A stretch of DNA of 64,000 bases from Periplaneta americana (taxonomy: Eukaryota > Arthropoda > Insecta > Blattodea > Blattidae). Numbering within the stretch: the stretch's first letter is position 1; each line of letters opens with the position of its first letter. The position numbers were made by a program, and so were the translations under genes. The DNA is taken from contig NC_091127.1 in the NCBI RefSeq assembly GCF_040183065.1, positions 21,807,891-21,871,890 of the forward strand, read 5' to 3'. Shown piece after piece: positions 25,701 through 31,413 of this stretch. The notes under the pieces were generated by a model. That model searched no databases and was not told the origin of the DNA. It worked only from the letters and a program-made list of their open reading frames with translations.

Positions 25701-26641
25701 AACTGAATTCGAACCTTGTATCAAGGACGCAAGACTACATCCTGTGTGCTGTTCTGCATACGGAAAGGCGACATGAGTTCCAGGAGGAGATGGTGCGCAA
25801 TTATCTGCAGTCGGCACGCGAGCGCTTCGAACGTGACAAGGACCTCAAACTGCAGCAGGCTGAAGAACGCAAACTGCGTGCCAGAGATCTCACGCAGTGC
25901 ATCAATCCCGGCTGTGACCAGTTCGGCACTGCTCTCACCAGCTACATGTGCGCCGCTTGCTTTGAGCGTCAACGCGATCATGAAATCAATTCGCCCTCCC
26001 TTCCACGTGCCAACAACAATCAAGAAGTCTGTGCACCGCGCTATGGCATTGGCAAGTCCCGCTTCTACGCCGAATCTGACATGAACTCCCATAACACCAT
26101 CAGCAGGCTTCCTTCCACACGTGTGGGGAACAACATAGACCAGACGCTGTATCTCTCAAAATCCACTTTCTACAACGATATTATCTGTCCTGATAACCGA
26201 GGCTATTACGGGTCTGCACAGAGTGAGAACGCGAGGAACTCGGGCCAAGAACTGAGCACAAGGCCTCATTACATACACGAGCTGAGCCCATCCATGACAA
26301 GACAGGACGCGGGGAACGTGACGATGCTCTCTGGAAGGTACAATTACATGTATCCCATGCAGGATACCAGGCAGGACAGTGCAGCTCAGAGGATTCACAG
26401 CTACAACTTGGCCAAGTCTTGGGATTCTTCGTCTTCTTCTTCAGCTGGCAGCAGAGCACCAGATAGGCCTCCGTCACTTGGGAGGGCTGGCAGCCAGCAG
26501 GAATTTGGCCACCTTGCAATGGTAAGATGCTCTTGGTTTCATACAGTTATATCTAATTTTAGGCGACCTCAATTTAACGTTTTCCTCATTTAATGTTGAA
26601 ATTTCACGGTCCTAATAATTATTACATATATATATATACAT

Positions 26642-26678
<37 letters not shown>

Positions 26679-29432
26679 CTCCAACTCTCTGCATCAAAAT
26701 CCACAGTTAATTCCCAATTTACCACGAAAATCGTCTGTAGCTGCATTTAGATTGGCAACAGACCATGATTATTTGGCCAAACACCTGCATAGAATTGGAA
26801 TATATCAGTCCCCTAACTGCCCATTGTGCAACTCAAACCAAGAAATGGATTTGGAACACCTCAAAATCTATGCTTCAGTGGCTGGTCATGATAATATCTT
26901 TGAAAAATATTGAAGTGCAAGAGGTCAAATGACTTTATTGTCAAGCGCCTGACATTAGAAAACAACAACAACATATATACATATATATTACATATATGTT
27001 GAATTTGGCCACCTTGCAATGGTAAGATGCTTTTGGTTTCATACAGTTATATCTAATTTTAGGCGACCTCAATTTAACGTTTTCCTCATTTAATGTTGAA
27101 ATTTCATGGTCCTAATAATTATTACATGTATGTTGCTGTTTAGTCAACGTCTGAAGACAGGTTTGAACCAGGGTTTAAGCCACAGTCGCATTTTTGCGTT
27201 TTGCTATTCGACTTCTAAAAATGCAACAAACTTTCAATATAAATGTGTAAAAATGCGACAACCAAATTGAACTTCAGAAACGAAGATGCTAACGGAGAAA
27301 CTGAAATCAGAGATGTGTATGAACTATTCAGTTCTCGAGAATCTGAATTTAAATCAAATGCTGATGGAATGGCCAATGTTCAAAAAGGTAATGAGCAATA
27401 GATGTTCAAGAACGGATTTCAAAAAGAGTTCGTATAATTCATATAAGTTAACAAGTTAAGTGAACAATTTCTTCTAATTGATTTATATAATTCCATCGCA
27501 TAATCTTACTGTAAATTGTGAGCGAGGCTTTAGATGGATGAATCTTGTAAAACTGGAATTAGAAACCGCCTTTCAGTCACAAGAGTTAGCACTCTGCTGA
27601 CAATAAATCTTGAAGGGCCTACTAGTAAAGAATTTCAATGTTTAGAGTGCTCATAAAATAATGTATTTTAATGTGATGTAAATTCAGCAGTAATTGATTC
27701 TAAACATACTCGTACATACCCACGTCTTTCAATGTTTAGAGTGCTCATAAAATAATGTATTTTAATGTGATGTAAATTCAGCAGTAATTGATTCTAAACA
27801 TACTCGTACATACCCACGTCTAATGATTTACTTACATAAGTAGACTATATCTAGAGTGTAGTAAGATGGACTGAAAGTAATAAAACTCAGAGAAACAAAT
27901 TACATAACTTTTTGTTTCTGCATACCTTATTGATTTCATCCTTCTGTACAGTTATTTAAAATATTGCATAAGCTTTTCGCAATTTGCACAGATGTAATTT
28001 TTCATTTGTGCATTTTTGCGAGAGTTATTTATTTTCTAGCTTAAACCATGGTTTGAACCTCTTAACACCAATAAGGCATCACTCATGAGGCAACTGGGCC
28101 AGGAGATAATGGGGTAGGGTGGCCAGTTCCTTTCCCCCTGCATTACATACATCGCTGATTAGCTACATATTCCACTAATCAAACTTCAGATGCATACAAA
28201 CAATTGTTCTTCCTCTGACACATATCGTCAAGTGAGATGTACTGCCTGATAATAGATATACATATCAGCCAGAACCTCAATCAGAGGTATTATTATGTAT
28301 GATTAATATATTTTATGCTCGACCATGCCGAAATGTAGTAATTATACACCTGATAGCAGTCCTTTAATGCATGTCATTAAAGTACACCTACTCATTAAAG
28401 TACAGGTGTTCAGCCAATGACAAGTCAGCTTTGTACTGTTATAAAACCGCAAGTATCGATTATTCTCGGATATGCAATTGAAAGAGAATTAGCGAAAAGT
28501 CACGGAGGCTGGAAATCCAATACTGTCGCAGAAGGTTATGTTCTGTTACTATAATAATTAGGGTTGTAAGTAATATTCAAATAAATTCAATTTGTCATTT
28601 CGTTTTTCAATTCTAAATCAATTTTCAGGTTATACCAGAGTAATGTTTATCTTATTCTGTGCCAAGGTCAATGAAATTCGGCCTCGGAAAAAATCAATAC
28701 TTTCGCGTCTGCGCACATCTCACAATTCAGGTCAGTTCGCACATAACCATAATTTCAAGTTAGAAATATGGTCGAGCATAAAAAGTCGTATGAAACTTGC
28801 CTATAATGGTAATTAAGACACTCGTATGAAAATTATGAAACTCGCTTGCGCTCGTTTCATAAACAATCATACTTGCGTCTTAATTGCTACCATTATAGGC
28901 TTATTGCATAATGTACTATTCGATTTAACGTTATTCTCTTCACTGTGAAACCCGCATTTTACCTTAAAAATTGTTTAAAAATGTTTCTTTTTAATCTCGA
29001 CTAGGCCCTAAATAAAAAATAAATCCATTTTGATTCAACGAATAATATATGTGATTTTTGCTTCTTTTTCAGTATCAGACTCACAACTCCACTGACCCTA
29101 TGACTCAGAGACCACTCCCACGGTCAACAACAGCAAGTGGTTCCTTGGGAACCTCAACATCTGCCCGCAATGTTTCAGTTGCAACCCTGAGTCCGCAGTC
29201 TAGCAGCGACTTGCCCAACGTCGAGCGAGTTGGTCGTGACAGTGGCAGTAGCTTGAACTCACGTGTTTCTGGTGGAATCCGTCTCCCTATCACAGGGGCC
29301 CAGCCGTGTCGGACTAACAATTGCAAGTTCTTTGGAAACGTCGAAACGGACTATTTCTGCTCCAAATGTTTCAAAGAGCAAATGCAGAACAGTGGTGTCA
29401 AGAGTCTCAAGGTGCAGGAAATGAAGAGATAG
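7597..29432 (+). CDS. Cezanne/OTUD7-family deubiquitinase, spliced gene (5'-partial)
   Basis: Eight coding exons (7597-7770, 10096-10263, 12725-12977, 14844-14955, 17652-17829, 22276-22670, 25562-26521, 29073-29432) join with matching phases and AG/GT borders into 865 codons. The product is a Cezanne (OTUD7) OTU-class cysteine protease; vertebrate Cezanne prefers Lys11-linked ubiquitin chains and restrains NF-kB signalling. Numbered from the first full codon here, the OTU core runs from about residue 58 to 320. It shows GDGNC with catalytic Cys106 (bases 10239-10241) and its neighbouring Asp103, and AHFSALV with catalytic His274 (17766-17768). A basic and low-complexity linker follows, then A20-type zinc fingers at Cys539/544/556/559 and Cys825/830/842/845. 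The N-terminal UBA-like region is missing, presumably upstream of the window. Vertebrate OTUD7A and B arose after the split from insects, so the symbol marks the family. Introns are full of transposons, but no exon is broken. Confidence 0.93.
8270..8500. mobile_element. MITE with perfect inverted termini (intron)
   Basis: TTGAGGACCGTTTTTGCAAA at the left is perfectly repeated in inverted orientation at the right, and the match extends to about 24 bp. The interior of about 180 bp has no coding capacity. The surrounding sequence from 8125 (CAGTGGCGGATTTACA) to 8580 may be an older hAT-like element that it entered, but that is weak. Confidence 0.65.
8510..10095. other. OTUD7 intron 1, remainder
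   Basis: AT-rich, with only short incidental reading frames. I see no recognisable element. The acceptor TTTTGCAG closes the intron at 10095. Confidence 0.5.
10096..10263 (+). CDS. OTUD7 exon 2, catalytic Cys exon
   Basis: Acceptor TGCAG at 10091-10095, donor GTATGTG at 10264. It encodes [26 protein letters not shown] and [21 protein letters not shown] holds the nucleophilic Cys (TGC at 10239-10241). Phase 1 at both ends. A Helitron begins only 53 bp after the donor. Confidence 0.95.
10317..11279 (-). mobile_element. Non-autonomous Helitron, copy 2 (OTUD7 intron 2)
   Basis: CTAG end at 10317-10320, TC end at 11279 on the - strand, flanked by A and T. It shares with copies 1 and 3 the terminal hairpin sequence, the CAGACAGA microsatellite (about 11130-11148), and the stretch around AATAATAAGGGAGATATTTC. 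It has about 250 bp more in the middle than copy 1. No coding capacity seen. Confidence 0.78.
11544..11858 (-). pseudogene. Tigger/CENP-B-like transposase, N-terminal remnant
   Basis: A 104-codon frame begins [20 protein letters not shown] and continues through [20 protein letters not shown] and [13 protein letters not shown] to [14 protein letters not shown]. This is the first helix-turn-helix of the CENP-B/Tigger DNA-binding domain, in which SEKLEIL and [10 protein letters not shown] are typical. The remaining sequence is unrelated, so the DDE catalytic domain is absent. It could only encode a DNA-binding fragment. Confidence 0.8.
12015..12246 (-). mobile_element. SINE C inserted in the Tigger element
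   Basis: A perfect 12-bp target duplication, GGGTCGAATAAG, flanks it (12003-12014 and 12247-12258). On the - strand a tRNA-like head carries a B box GGTTCGATCCCGG, followed by a body ending in GCGAGCGTCGTTAAATAAAA. A second copy lies at 17881-18092 on the + strand. Confidence 0.85.
12725..12977 (+). CDS. OTUD7 exon 3
   Basis: Acceptor CAG at 12722-12724 and donor GTGAGT at 12978. It encodes [57 protein letters not shown] and a basic end [18 protein letters not shown] and RRWRWQQ are hallmarks of the Cezanne OTU domain. Starts in phase 1 and ends in phase 2 (TC of a split Ser codon). Confidence 0.95.
13148..14440. mobile_element. Long-TIR DNA element with nested Penelope fragment
   Basis: It begins CAGGGTGATTCACGAGGATT and ends with the inverted copy (…CACCCTG at 14440), flanked by TA on both sides. 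Inverted similarity continues for roughly 300 bp on each arm, for example AGAATGAACTTTCC near 13335 against GTTCATTCTCT near 14252. No transposase is visible. The interior is a Penelope-like GIY-YIG fragment plus a separate imperfect hairpin at about 13996-14150. Confidence 0.8.
13530..13985 (-). pseudogene. Penelope-like element, GIY-YIG endonuclease fragment
   Basis: The - strand reads [77 protein letters not shown] and IYRHTKT. This is the C-terminal GIY-YIG endonuclease of a Penelope-like retroelement: the GVY and YIG halves are present, with the Arg of GRAF and a following Glu-His. No reverse transcriptase domain is attached. The frame breaks up below about 13600. It sits between the arms of a TIR element, so it arrived as a nested, 5'-truncated insertion. 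Confidence 0.8.
14455..14635 (+). repeat. tRNA-like SINE fragment, same family as the 31.4-kb palindrome
   Basis: It shares with 31950-32100 the order of a GTGCTGTG-ATTGAA word, an A box (CAGCTCAGTGGTTCGAGCA), a GCGTAGA anticodon-loop-like motif, a B-box-like GATTCAATCC, and AGAGCGAATTTTTCT after the head. It starts a few bases after the TIR element. Here it is a single arm, not a palindrome. Confidence 0.6.
14844..14955 (+). CDS. OTUD7 exon 4
   Basis: Acceptor TTTTCACTAG ends at 14843; donor GTACTA at 14956. It encodes [20 protein letters not shown] and [23 protein letters not shown] and AHVLRRPI are conserved OTU-core motifs of Cezanne. Starts with one base completing a split Ser codon and ends in phase 0. 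Confidence 0.94.
14956..16108. other. OTUD7 intron 4, first part
   Basis: No gene. A moderately GC-rich block at 15040-15310 with a GATTCCTGGC word could be a decayed SINE, but I cannot pair A and B boxes. The rest is AT-rich with nothing recognisable. Confidence 0.4.
16109..16315. mobile_element. Small TIR element (MITE) in intron 4
   Basis: TCAGAAGCAAAGGGGTATAA at the left is answered in inverted orientation at the right by ACTTGTACCCCTTTGCTTCT, with one mismatch. The 207-bp interior is non-coding. Confidence 0.6.
16316..17651. other. OTUD7 intron 4, second part
   Basis: AT-rich, no coding or repeat structure that I can support. The acceptor GATACAG ends at 17651. Confidence 0.4.
17652..17829 (+). 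CDS. OTUD7 exon 5, catalytic His exon
   Basis: It encodes [40 protein letters not shown] and [16 protein letters not shown] contains the catalytic His (CAT at 17766-17768). Donor GTGAGC at 17830; ends in phase 1 (first base of a split Ala codon). Confidence 0.95.
17881..18092 (+). mobile_element. SINE C, second copy
   Basis: Same family as 12015-12246 but on the + strand: a degraded tRNA-like head (GTCGGTATAGTGCTGGCC), the body word GTGTGTTTAAATG, and a tail GCGAGCATCATTAAATAAAC. TTTCTATTTCC before it and TTTTTATTTCC after it suggest a decayed target duplication. It starts about 50 bp after the exon 5 donor. Confidence 0.7.
18093..19079. other. OTUD7 intron 5, unassigned
   Basis: No supported gene. 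A duplicated phrase (GTCCCAATGGACT twice, 18780-18833) is the only local structure noticed. Confidence 0.35.
19080..19450 (-). pseudogene. hAT (ZMYM1-like) transposase N-terminal TTF-type zinc finger relic
   Basis: On the - strand a long open stretch contains [20 protein letters not shown] followed by TGCSETS and, after a probable frameshift, LSVFCLRVK. This matches the TTF-type zinc finger at the N-terminus of ZMYM1-like hAT transposases (W-x-x-x-YPW…GC…T…FC-x-x-C…). Farther on, [20 protein letters not shown] resembles the usual helical segment after it. No catalytic domain follows in frame. Related in family to the relic at 5130-6570. Confidence 0.5.
20150..20340 (+). repeat. Possible tRNA-derived SINE (weak)
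   Basis: AGGTTCGATTCCTAGAAG near 20220 is a good B box and GTGTTAGCTTTTCTGCC near 20187 a poor A box. The body after it has no partner elsewhere in the window. Confidence 0.35.
20520..21370 (+). mobile_element. Jockey-type LINE, 3' part
   Basis: A 5'-truncated LINE whose reading frame ([20 protein letters not shown]…) ends at 21241, followed by about 130 bp of AT-rich 3' untranslated sequence. A different LINE begins immediately after it, near 21371. Confidence 0.7.
20546..21241 (+). CDS. Reverse transcriptase C-terminal part, Jockey-type LINE
   Basis: 231 codons starting just before the catalytic YADD (residues 2-5 of this frame). They continue through [20 protein letters not shown], the [17 protein letters not shown] block and [20 protein letters not shown] to [14 protein letters not shown] and a stop. 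In Jockey-like proteins the KYLGV/D-L-W-H block is the thumb. The first two-thirds of the protein, including the first catalytic Asp, are missing. Still open throughout, so the insertion is fairly recent. Confidence 0.78.
   Translation: MYADDTAIYATHRNINIASNHLQEALNIICPWLENWRIILNYNKCEAMIFTLCRPANPPCINLSTNVIPWKPKDEAVKYLAVHSDRRLSWKHHINNELKLAYSRLAKLYPFLNKKSSLKLQNGMLLYTSLLRPLLLYACPVWEGAAISEIKHIQSFQNKVLRISLNSPWFVRNSQLHRETGIDTIQQFIHSQAKKFYNNLENVPDAIHYSLGRKSTFPTRIKSRLPMDLIL
21371..22010 (+). pseudogene. RNase-H LINE B, RNase H domain and C-terminus
   Basis: From AATGCAGTTATATTGTCAGA the frame reads [32 protein letters not shown] and KKGS, the RNase H domain of an I/R1-like LINE (SDSKA and [10 protein letters not shown] carry acidic residues of its active site). 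It continues in frame to [20 protein letters not shown] and [20 protein letters not shown]. Two stops lie at expected Trp codons (TGA at 21691-21693 and TAG near 21922), both consistent with G-to-A changes. KYWSARGE and KYWNARGQ repeat near 21920-21960, a small local duplication. The tail is a CAA run at 21997-22009. Confidence 0.8.
22276..22670 (+). CDS. OTUD7 exon 6
   Basis: Acceptor TCTTTGCAG ends at 22275; donor GTAAGTAT at 22671. It encodes the end of the OTU domain, [20 protein letters not shown] then [14 protein letters not shown] and [18 protein letters not shown], followed by an acidic Ser/Asp/Glu-rich linker ([20 protein letters not shown]). VIPVTDSE and DPG…WGKD match vertebrate Cezanne closely. 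Phase 0 at the 3' end. Confidence 0.94.
22807..23708 (-). mobile_element. Mariner-like element (DUF4817 type), internally deleted
   Basis: CAGGGTGGAC at the left and the reverse complement of GAGTGGACTG at the right mark the ends, with TA on both sides (22805-22806, 23709-23710). Inverted similarity covers about 90 bp: the phrases ATTTCAATTGTATGTGACTG and AACGTTTATATGAAAGGAAA occur in both arms. Two - strand coding remnants lie inside. It is in OTUD7 intron 6. Confidence 0.85.
22913..23544 (-). pseudogene. DUF4817-type mariner transposase, two remnants
   Basis: The N-terminal part (23296-23544) reads [40 protein letters not shown] and [12 protein letters not shown], the helix-turn-helix often labelled DUF4817 in insects. 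The C-terminal part (22913-23167) reads [35 protein letters not shown] and [20 protein letters not shown], the end of the DDE domain. The sequence between them is too short for the catalytic core, so the DDE active site is largely deleted. Full-length relatives are about 350 residues. Confidence 0.82.
23760..24226. other. OTUD7 intron 6, unassigned
   Basis: No supported gene or repeat boundary in this stretch. Confidence 0.35.
24227..25285 (+). mobile_element. Non-autonomous Helitron, copy 3, with a nested MITE
   Basis: It begins TCTATACTAATAATAAATCT after an A (24226) and ends GGGTACGGCTAG before a T (25286). A hairpin GTGCAGCGGAGCGCAC (25258-25273) stands 8 bases before the final CTAG. The TC start, CTAG end, terminal hairpin and A/T target fit Helitrons. 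At 1059 bp it carries no Rep/helicase. About 150 bp from 24883 is a truncated copy of the GAAGGGTTC MITE also found at 61349 and 62160. Confidence 0.82.
25562..26521 (+). CDS. OTUD7 exon 7, first A20 zinc finger
   Basis: Acceptor AG at 25560-25561, donor GTAAGA at 26522, both ends phase 0, 320 codons. It opens with [20 protein letters not shown], the basic segment that in vertebrate Cezanne reads as a similar SFGKTLGSKLKKN. Then comes [20 protein letters not shown], a helix-rich stretch matching HQYQEEMIQRYL of the vertebrate protein, and an A20 finger (Cys-X4-Cys-X11-Cys-X2-Cys, CINPGC…YMCAAC, bases about 25898-25964). The remaining 170 residues are Ser/Arg/Tyr-rich and probably disordered. 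The last 21 bases and the donor are duplicated at 27001-27030. Confidence 0.93.
26501..26627 (+). repeat. Left copy of a 127-bp direct repeat
   Basis: Identical to 27001-27127 except for two C/T differences (26532 and 26607). It covers the last 21 coding bases of OTUD7 exon 7, its splice donor and 106 bp of intron. The partner lies on the other side of a LINE B 3' end. Confidence 0.9.
26628..27000 (+). mobile_element. LINE B 3' end with flanking TA microsatellite
   Basis: 26628-26680 is a TA/TACA microsatellite. From about 26682 the sequence is LINE B, reading [20 protein letters not shown], then the [20 protein letters not shown] cluster and a tail of ACAACAACA at 26960. TATATACATATATAT follows to 27000. 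This short 5'-truncated insertion is bracketed by the 127-bp direct repeat. Confidence 0.8.
27001..27127 (+). repeat. Right copy of a 127-bp direct repeat (duplicated splice donor)
   Basis: A near-identical copy of 26501-26627. It reproduces the GAATTTGGCCACCTTGCAAT exon end and the GTAAGATGC donor, but with no acceptor or upstream exon of its own. Confidence 0.9.
27169..28050 (+). mobile_element. hAT element, degenerate, with 8-bp target duplication
   Basis: GTTTGAAC occurs on both sides (27161-27168 and 28051-28058). Ends CAGGGTTTAAGC and (reverse complement) CATGGTTTAAGC form short TIRs. Near 27525-27640 the + strand reads [11 protein letters not shown], then after a frameshift [20 protein letters not shown] and LEGPTSKEF, the hAT C-terminal dimerisation motif. 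A 94-bp tandem duplication (27633-27726 and 27727-27820) lies inside. Confidence 0.8.
27633..27820 (+). repeat. 94-bp tandem duplication inside the hAT element
   Basis: TTTCAATGTTTAGAGTGCTC through ACATACCCACGTC occurs twice head to tail with no mismatch that I can see. Confidence 0.85.
28655..28915 (+). repeat. Palindromic interspersed repeat, copy 1
   Basis: GCCTATAATGGTAATTAAGA near 28800 is answered in inverted orientation by CTTAATTGCTACCATTATAG near 28885. The whole 260 bp, including CAATACTTTCGCGTCTGCGC, recurs in opposite orientation at 63755-64000. Confidence 0.75.
29073..29432 (+). CDS. OTUD7 exon 8, second A20 zinc finger and stop
   Basis: Acceptor TTTTTCAG ends at 29072. 119 codons and TAG encode a Ser/Thr-rich stretch, then an A20 finger CRTNNCKFF…YFCSKC (Cys-X4-Cys-X11-Cys-X2-Cys, bases about 29307-29381), and end [11 protein letters not shown]. 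This C-terminal finger corresponds in position to the single A20 finger of vertebrate Cezanne. Confidence 0.93.
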   Translation, partial: YQTHNSTDPMTQRPLPRSTTASGSLGTSTSARNVSVATLSPQSSSDLPNVERVGRDSGSSLNSRVSGGIRLPITGAQPCRTNNCKFFGNVETDYFCSKCFKEQMQNSGVKSLKVQEMKR

Positions 29433-30090
29433 TGAGCCGAACAACATAAAGAGCACGTGAGAAGTAGATAAAATGATACTGGCTACAACTGTATGTGGAA
29501 GCATACTGTTGGAAAGTAATTGTGTAGGATAGGTCTTTGTTTTTTTAATTCAAAAGCTGTAAAATGTTTACAGTGATATTGTAGACGTAGAAATTTCACT
29601 GAGCACTGATCCATCACTTATTCTAAAGTGTCGCAGCCAACATTGTGCTTCCCACCCCAGAGGGCAGGGTATATTTGTCCCTCTCATCATATCCATGTCT
29701 TTGTAAAATCAAAATACTCCTCAATACTCCTGTAAGTGTTTTCTACGTGAAAGTGAGCCCAACTCATGAGTCTGCTTGGATACTGCGTATCATTTTATCT
29801 ACCTTTTTTTTTTTATTTGTTTCTTGTAACTATTGCAATATGTTAATTTCATCCAGCTTTACTGGAAGAATAGTTTTCACATACTAAAGCTTTATTAATA
29901 TGAATAGGTTCAGGGCTGCCTGTACGTCCATGTTACTTTTGTTATTTGTTTCAGTAATTTGCCTAAATGATTTTAATTAGTTGAAATTTTTCGTGTGAAA
30001 TGAATGTAAGTAGACGCTGGAATTTTAGACTCTAAAAATTAGATTTTAGGTACTGTACATAAAATAGGCTCAATGAAGCTATAAAATAAA
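29433..30090 (+). other. Probable OTUD7 3' UTR
   Basis: AT-rich sequence after the stop. The first clear AATAAA I see is at 30085-30090, so a 3' UTR of about 650-680 bases is plausible. The exact poly(A) site cannot be fixed from sequence alone. Confidence 0.4.
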
Positions 30091-30702
30091 CTCTAAAAAT
30101 TAAAAATATGCTCTAAAAATAATATCTAAAATAACCTTTCATCAGATTTTACTCAAAATTAACCAATATCTCTTATACTGACTGTTACTAGTTAAGTATA
30201 AAAAATCTTGTGCTTTAGAAATTGCCTTAAACAATATAGTGTATTTCCATAACTGTCTGTAGAGGTATACTAAAATGAAATGCAAGTATGCAATGATGAT
30301 GAAAACTGAACCATTATTTTATTACTTTCATTCATTTTAACCATGTATAATTTTCATATACACTCGCAATATAATATAACCAGTAACTTATTAAAGTCTT
30401 TCAGAGAGAATTTACACTCTTTGTAAACACAAGCTTGTAGGTAGAAAACTATCACTTAACATATACTAATGTCACAGGAGCATCCTACTTTAATTATAGA
30501 CTTTTGTACTGGAAAATAATATTTTTCCATATTGTTAAACTTTCCTCATAAAACATAGAAATCAAGAAGTCCAGGATCTTGTGAAAAACATTTTATAGTT
30601 TTCCACATACTTTCTCTCCGACTGGTTCAGGTGCTGAGCTAAGTTTTTCCCTTTCATGAGTTTAAGTTGCTCATAAATTGGTTTCCCTTCAATTTTTTTA
30701 GT

Positions 30703-31164
30703 TGGTTACTTAACGATGCTGTATCAACTACTCGGTTATTTAGCATCAATGGGATTGGTGATGGTGAGATGGGGCCAAAGATTCGCCATAGATTACCTGA
30801 TATTCGCTTTACAGCTGGGGAAAAACCTCAGAAAAAACCCAACCAGGTATGGTTAGCGCGTCTAACCGCGAAACCAGGTGGCCCAGGTTCGATTCCCGGT
30901 TGGGGCAAGTTACCTGGTTGAGGTTTTTCCTCAAGCCAATATGAGCAAATGCTGGGTAACTTTCGGTGCTGGACCCCAGACTCATTTCACTGGCATTATC
31001 ACCTTCATATCATTCAGACGCTAAATAACCTAAGATGTTGATAAAGCGTCGTAAAATAACCTACTAAAAAAAAAAGTCAGCCTAAGTGGGAGTCGAACCC
31101 ACACCCGAGCGCAACTCCAGATCGGCAGGCAAGCACCTTAGCTGACTGAGCTACATCAGTGGCT
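30703..31164 (-). mobile_element. SINE A, split by a second SINE
   Basis: On the - strand the tRNA-like head is at 31164-31077 (GTAGCTCAGTCAGCTAAGGT as A box, GGGTTCGACTCCCAC as B box). The body continues at 30847-30703 with CAGGTAATCT-like sequence and the tail GCTAAATAACC…GTTAAGTAACC. The gap between the parts is SINE B. Other SINE A copies: 36405-36648, 52183-52376 and a tail at 51340-51425. Confidence 0.8.
30848..31076 (+). mobile_element. SINE B nested in SINE A
   Basis: Head TGGTTAGCGCGTCTAACCGC with B box GGTTCGATTCCCGG, a body ACTTTCGGTGCTGGACCCCA, a 3' end GACGCTAAATAACC shared with SINE A, and a poly(A) tail at 31065-31075. It splits SINE A exactly at its head/body border (…AACCAGGTA | TCAGCC…). 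Confidence 0.75.
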
Positions 31165-31413
31165 CTTTAGTTTTCCAAAAAGTAATCACTAACCAAGAAT
31201 GTAGTGTGATCTAATGTAAGCCACTTGCTGTAAATGGATTCATCTGTAAGAAAATCTTTAACACGAGAAACACAAGTTGCCTCACTTTCCATAGAGGAAA
31301 TAATGCCTGACACTTCATCAAAGTGAAGCGAGTTGATTTCCATCATTATAAAGGAAGAAAACAAAAGAAATTGTATTATTAATATTTTAGAATAAAACAA
31401 GTTAAAACAGTTT

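Larger units (their letters stand above)
27128..28310 (+). repeat. Unclassified interspersed repeat, split by a hAT element
   Basis: The left piece (about 27128-27168, ending GACAGGTTTGAAC) and the right piece (from 28051, GTTTGAACCTCTTAACACCA, to about 28310) join into one continuous repeat once the hAT insertion and one copy of its 8-bp duplication are set aside. The right piece (GGCATCACTCATGAGGCAAC…) resembles a repeat common in cockroach and termite genomes (recognition only). No coding. Confidence 0.5.

Noticed and set aside
25721..26092. A 123-codon - strand frame and a 122-codon + frame inside OTUD7 exon 7
   Set aside because: Both overlap the exon in other frames; composition and lack of motifs mark them as shadows.
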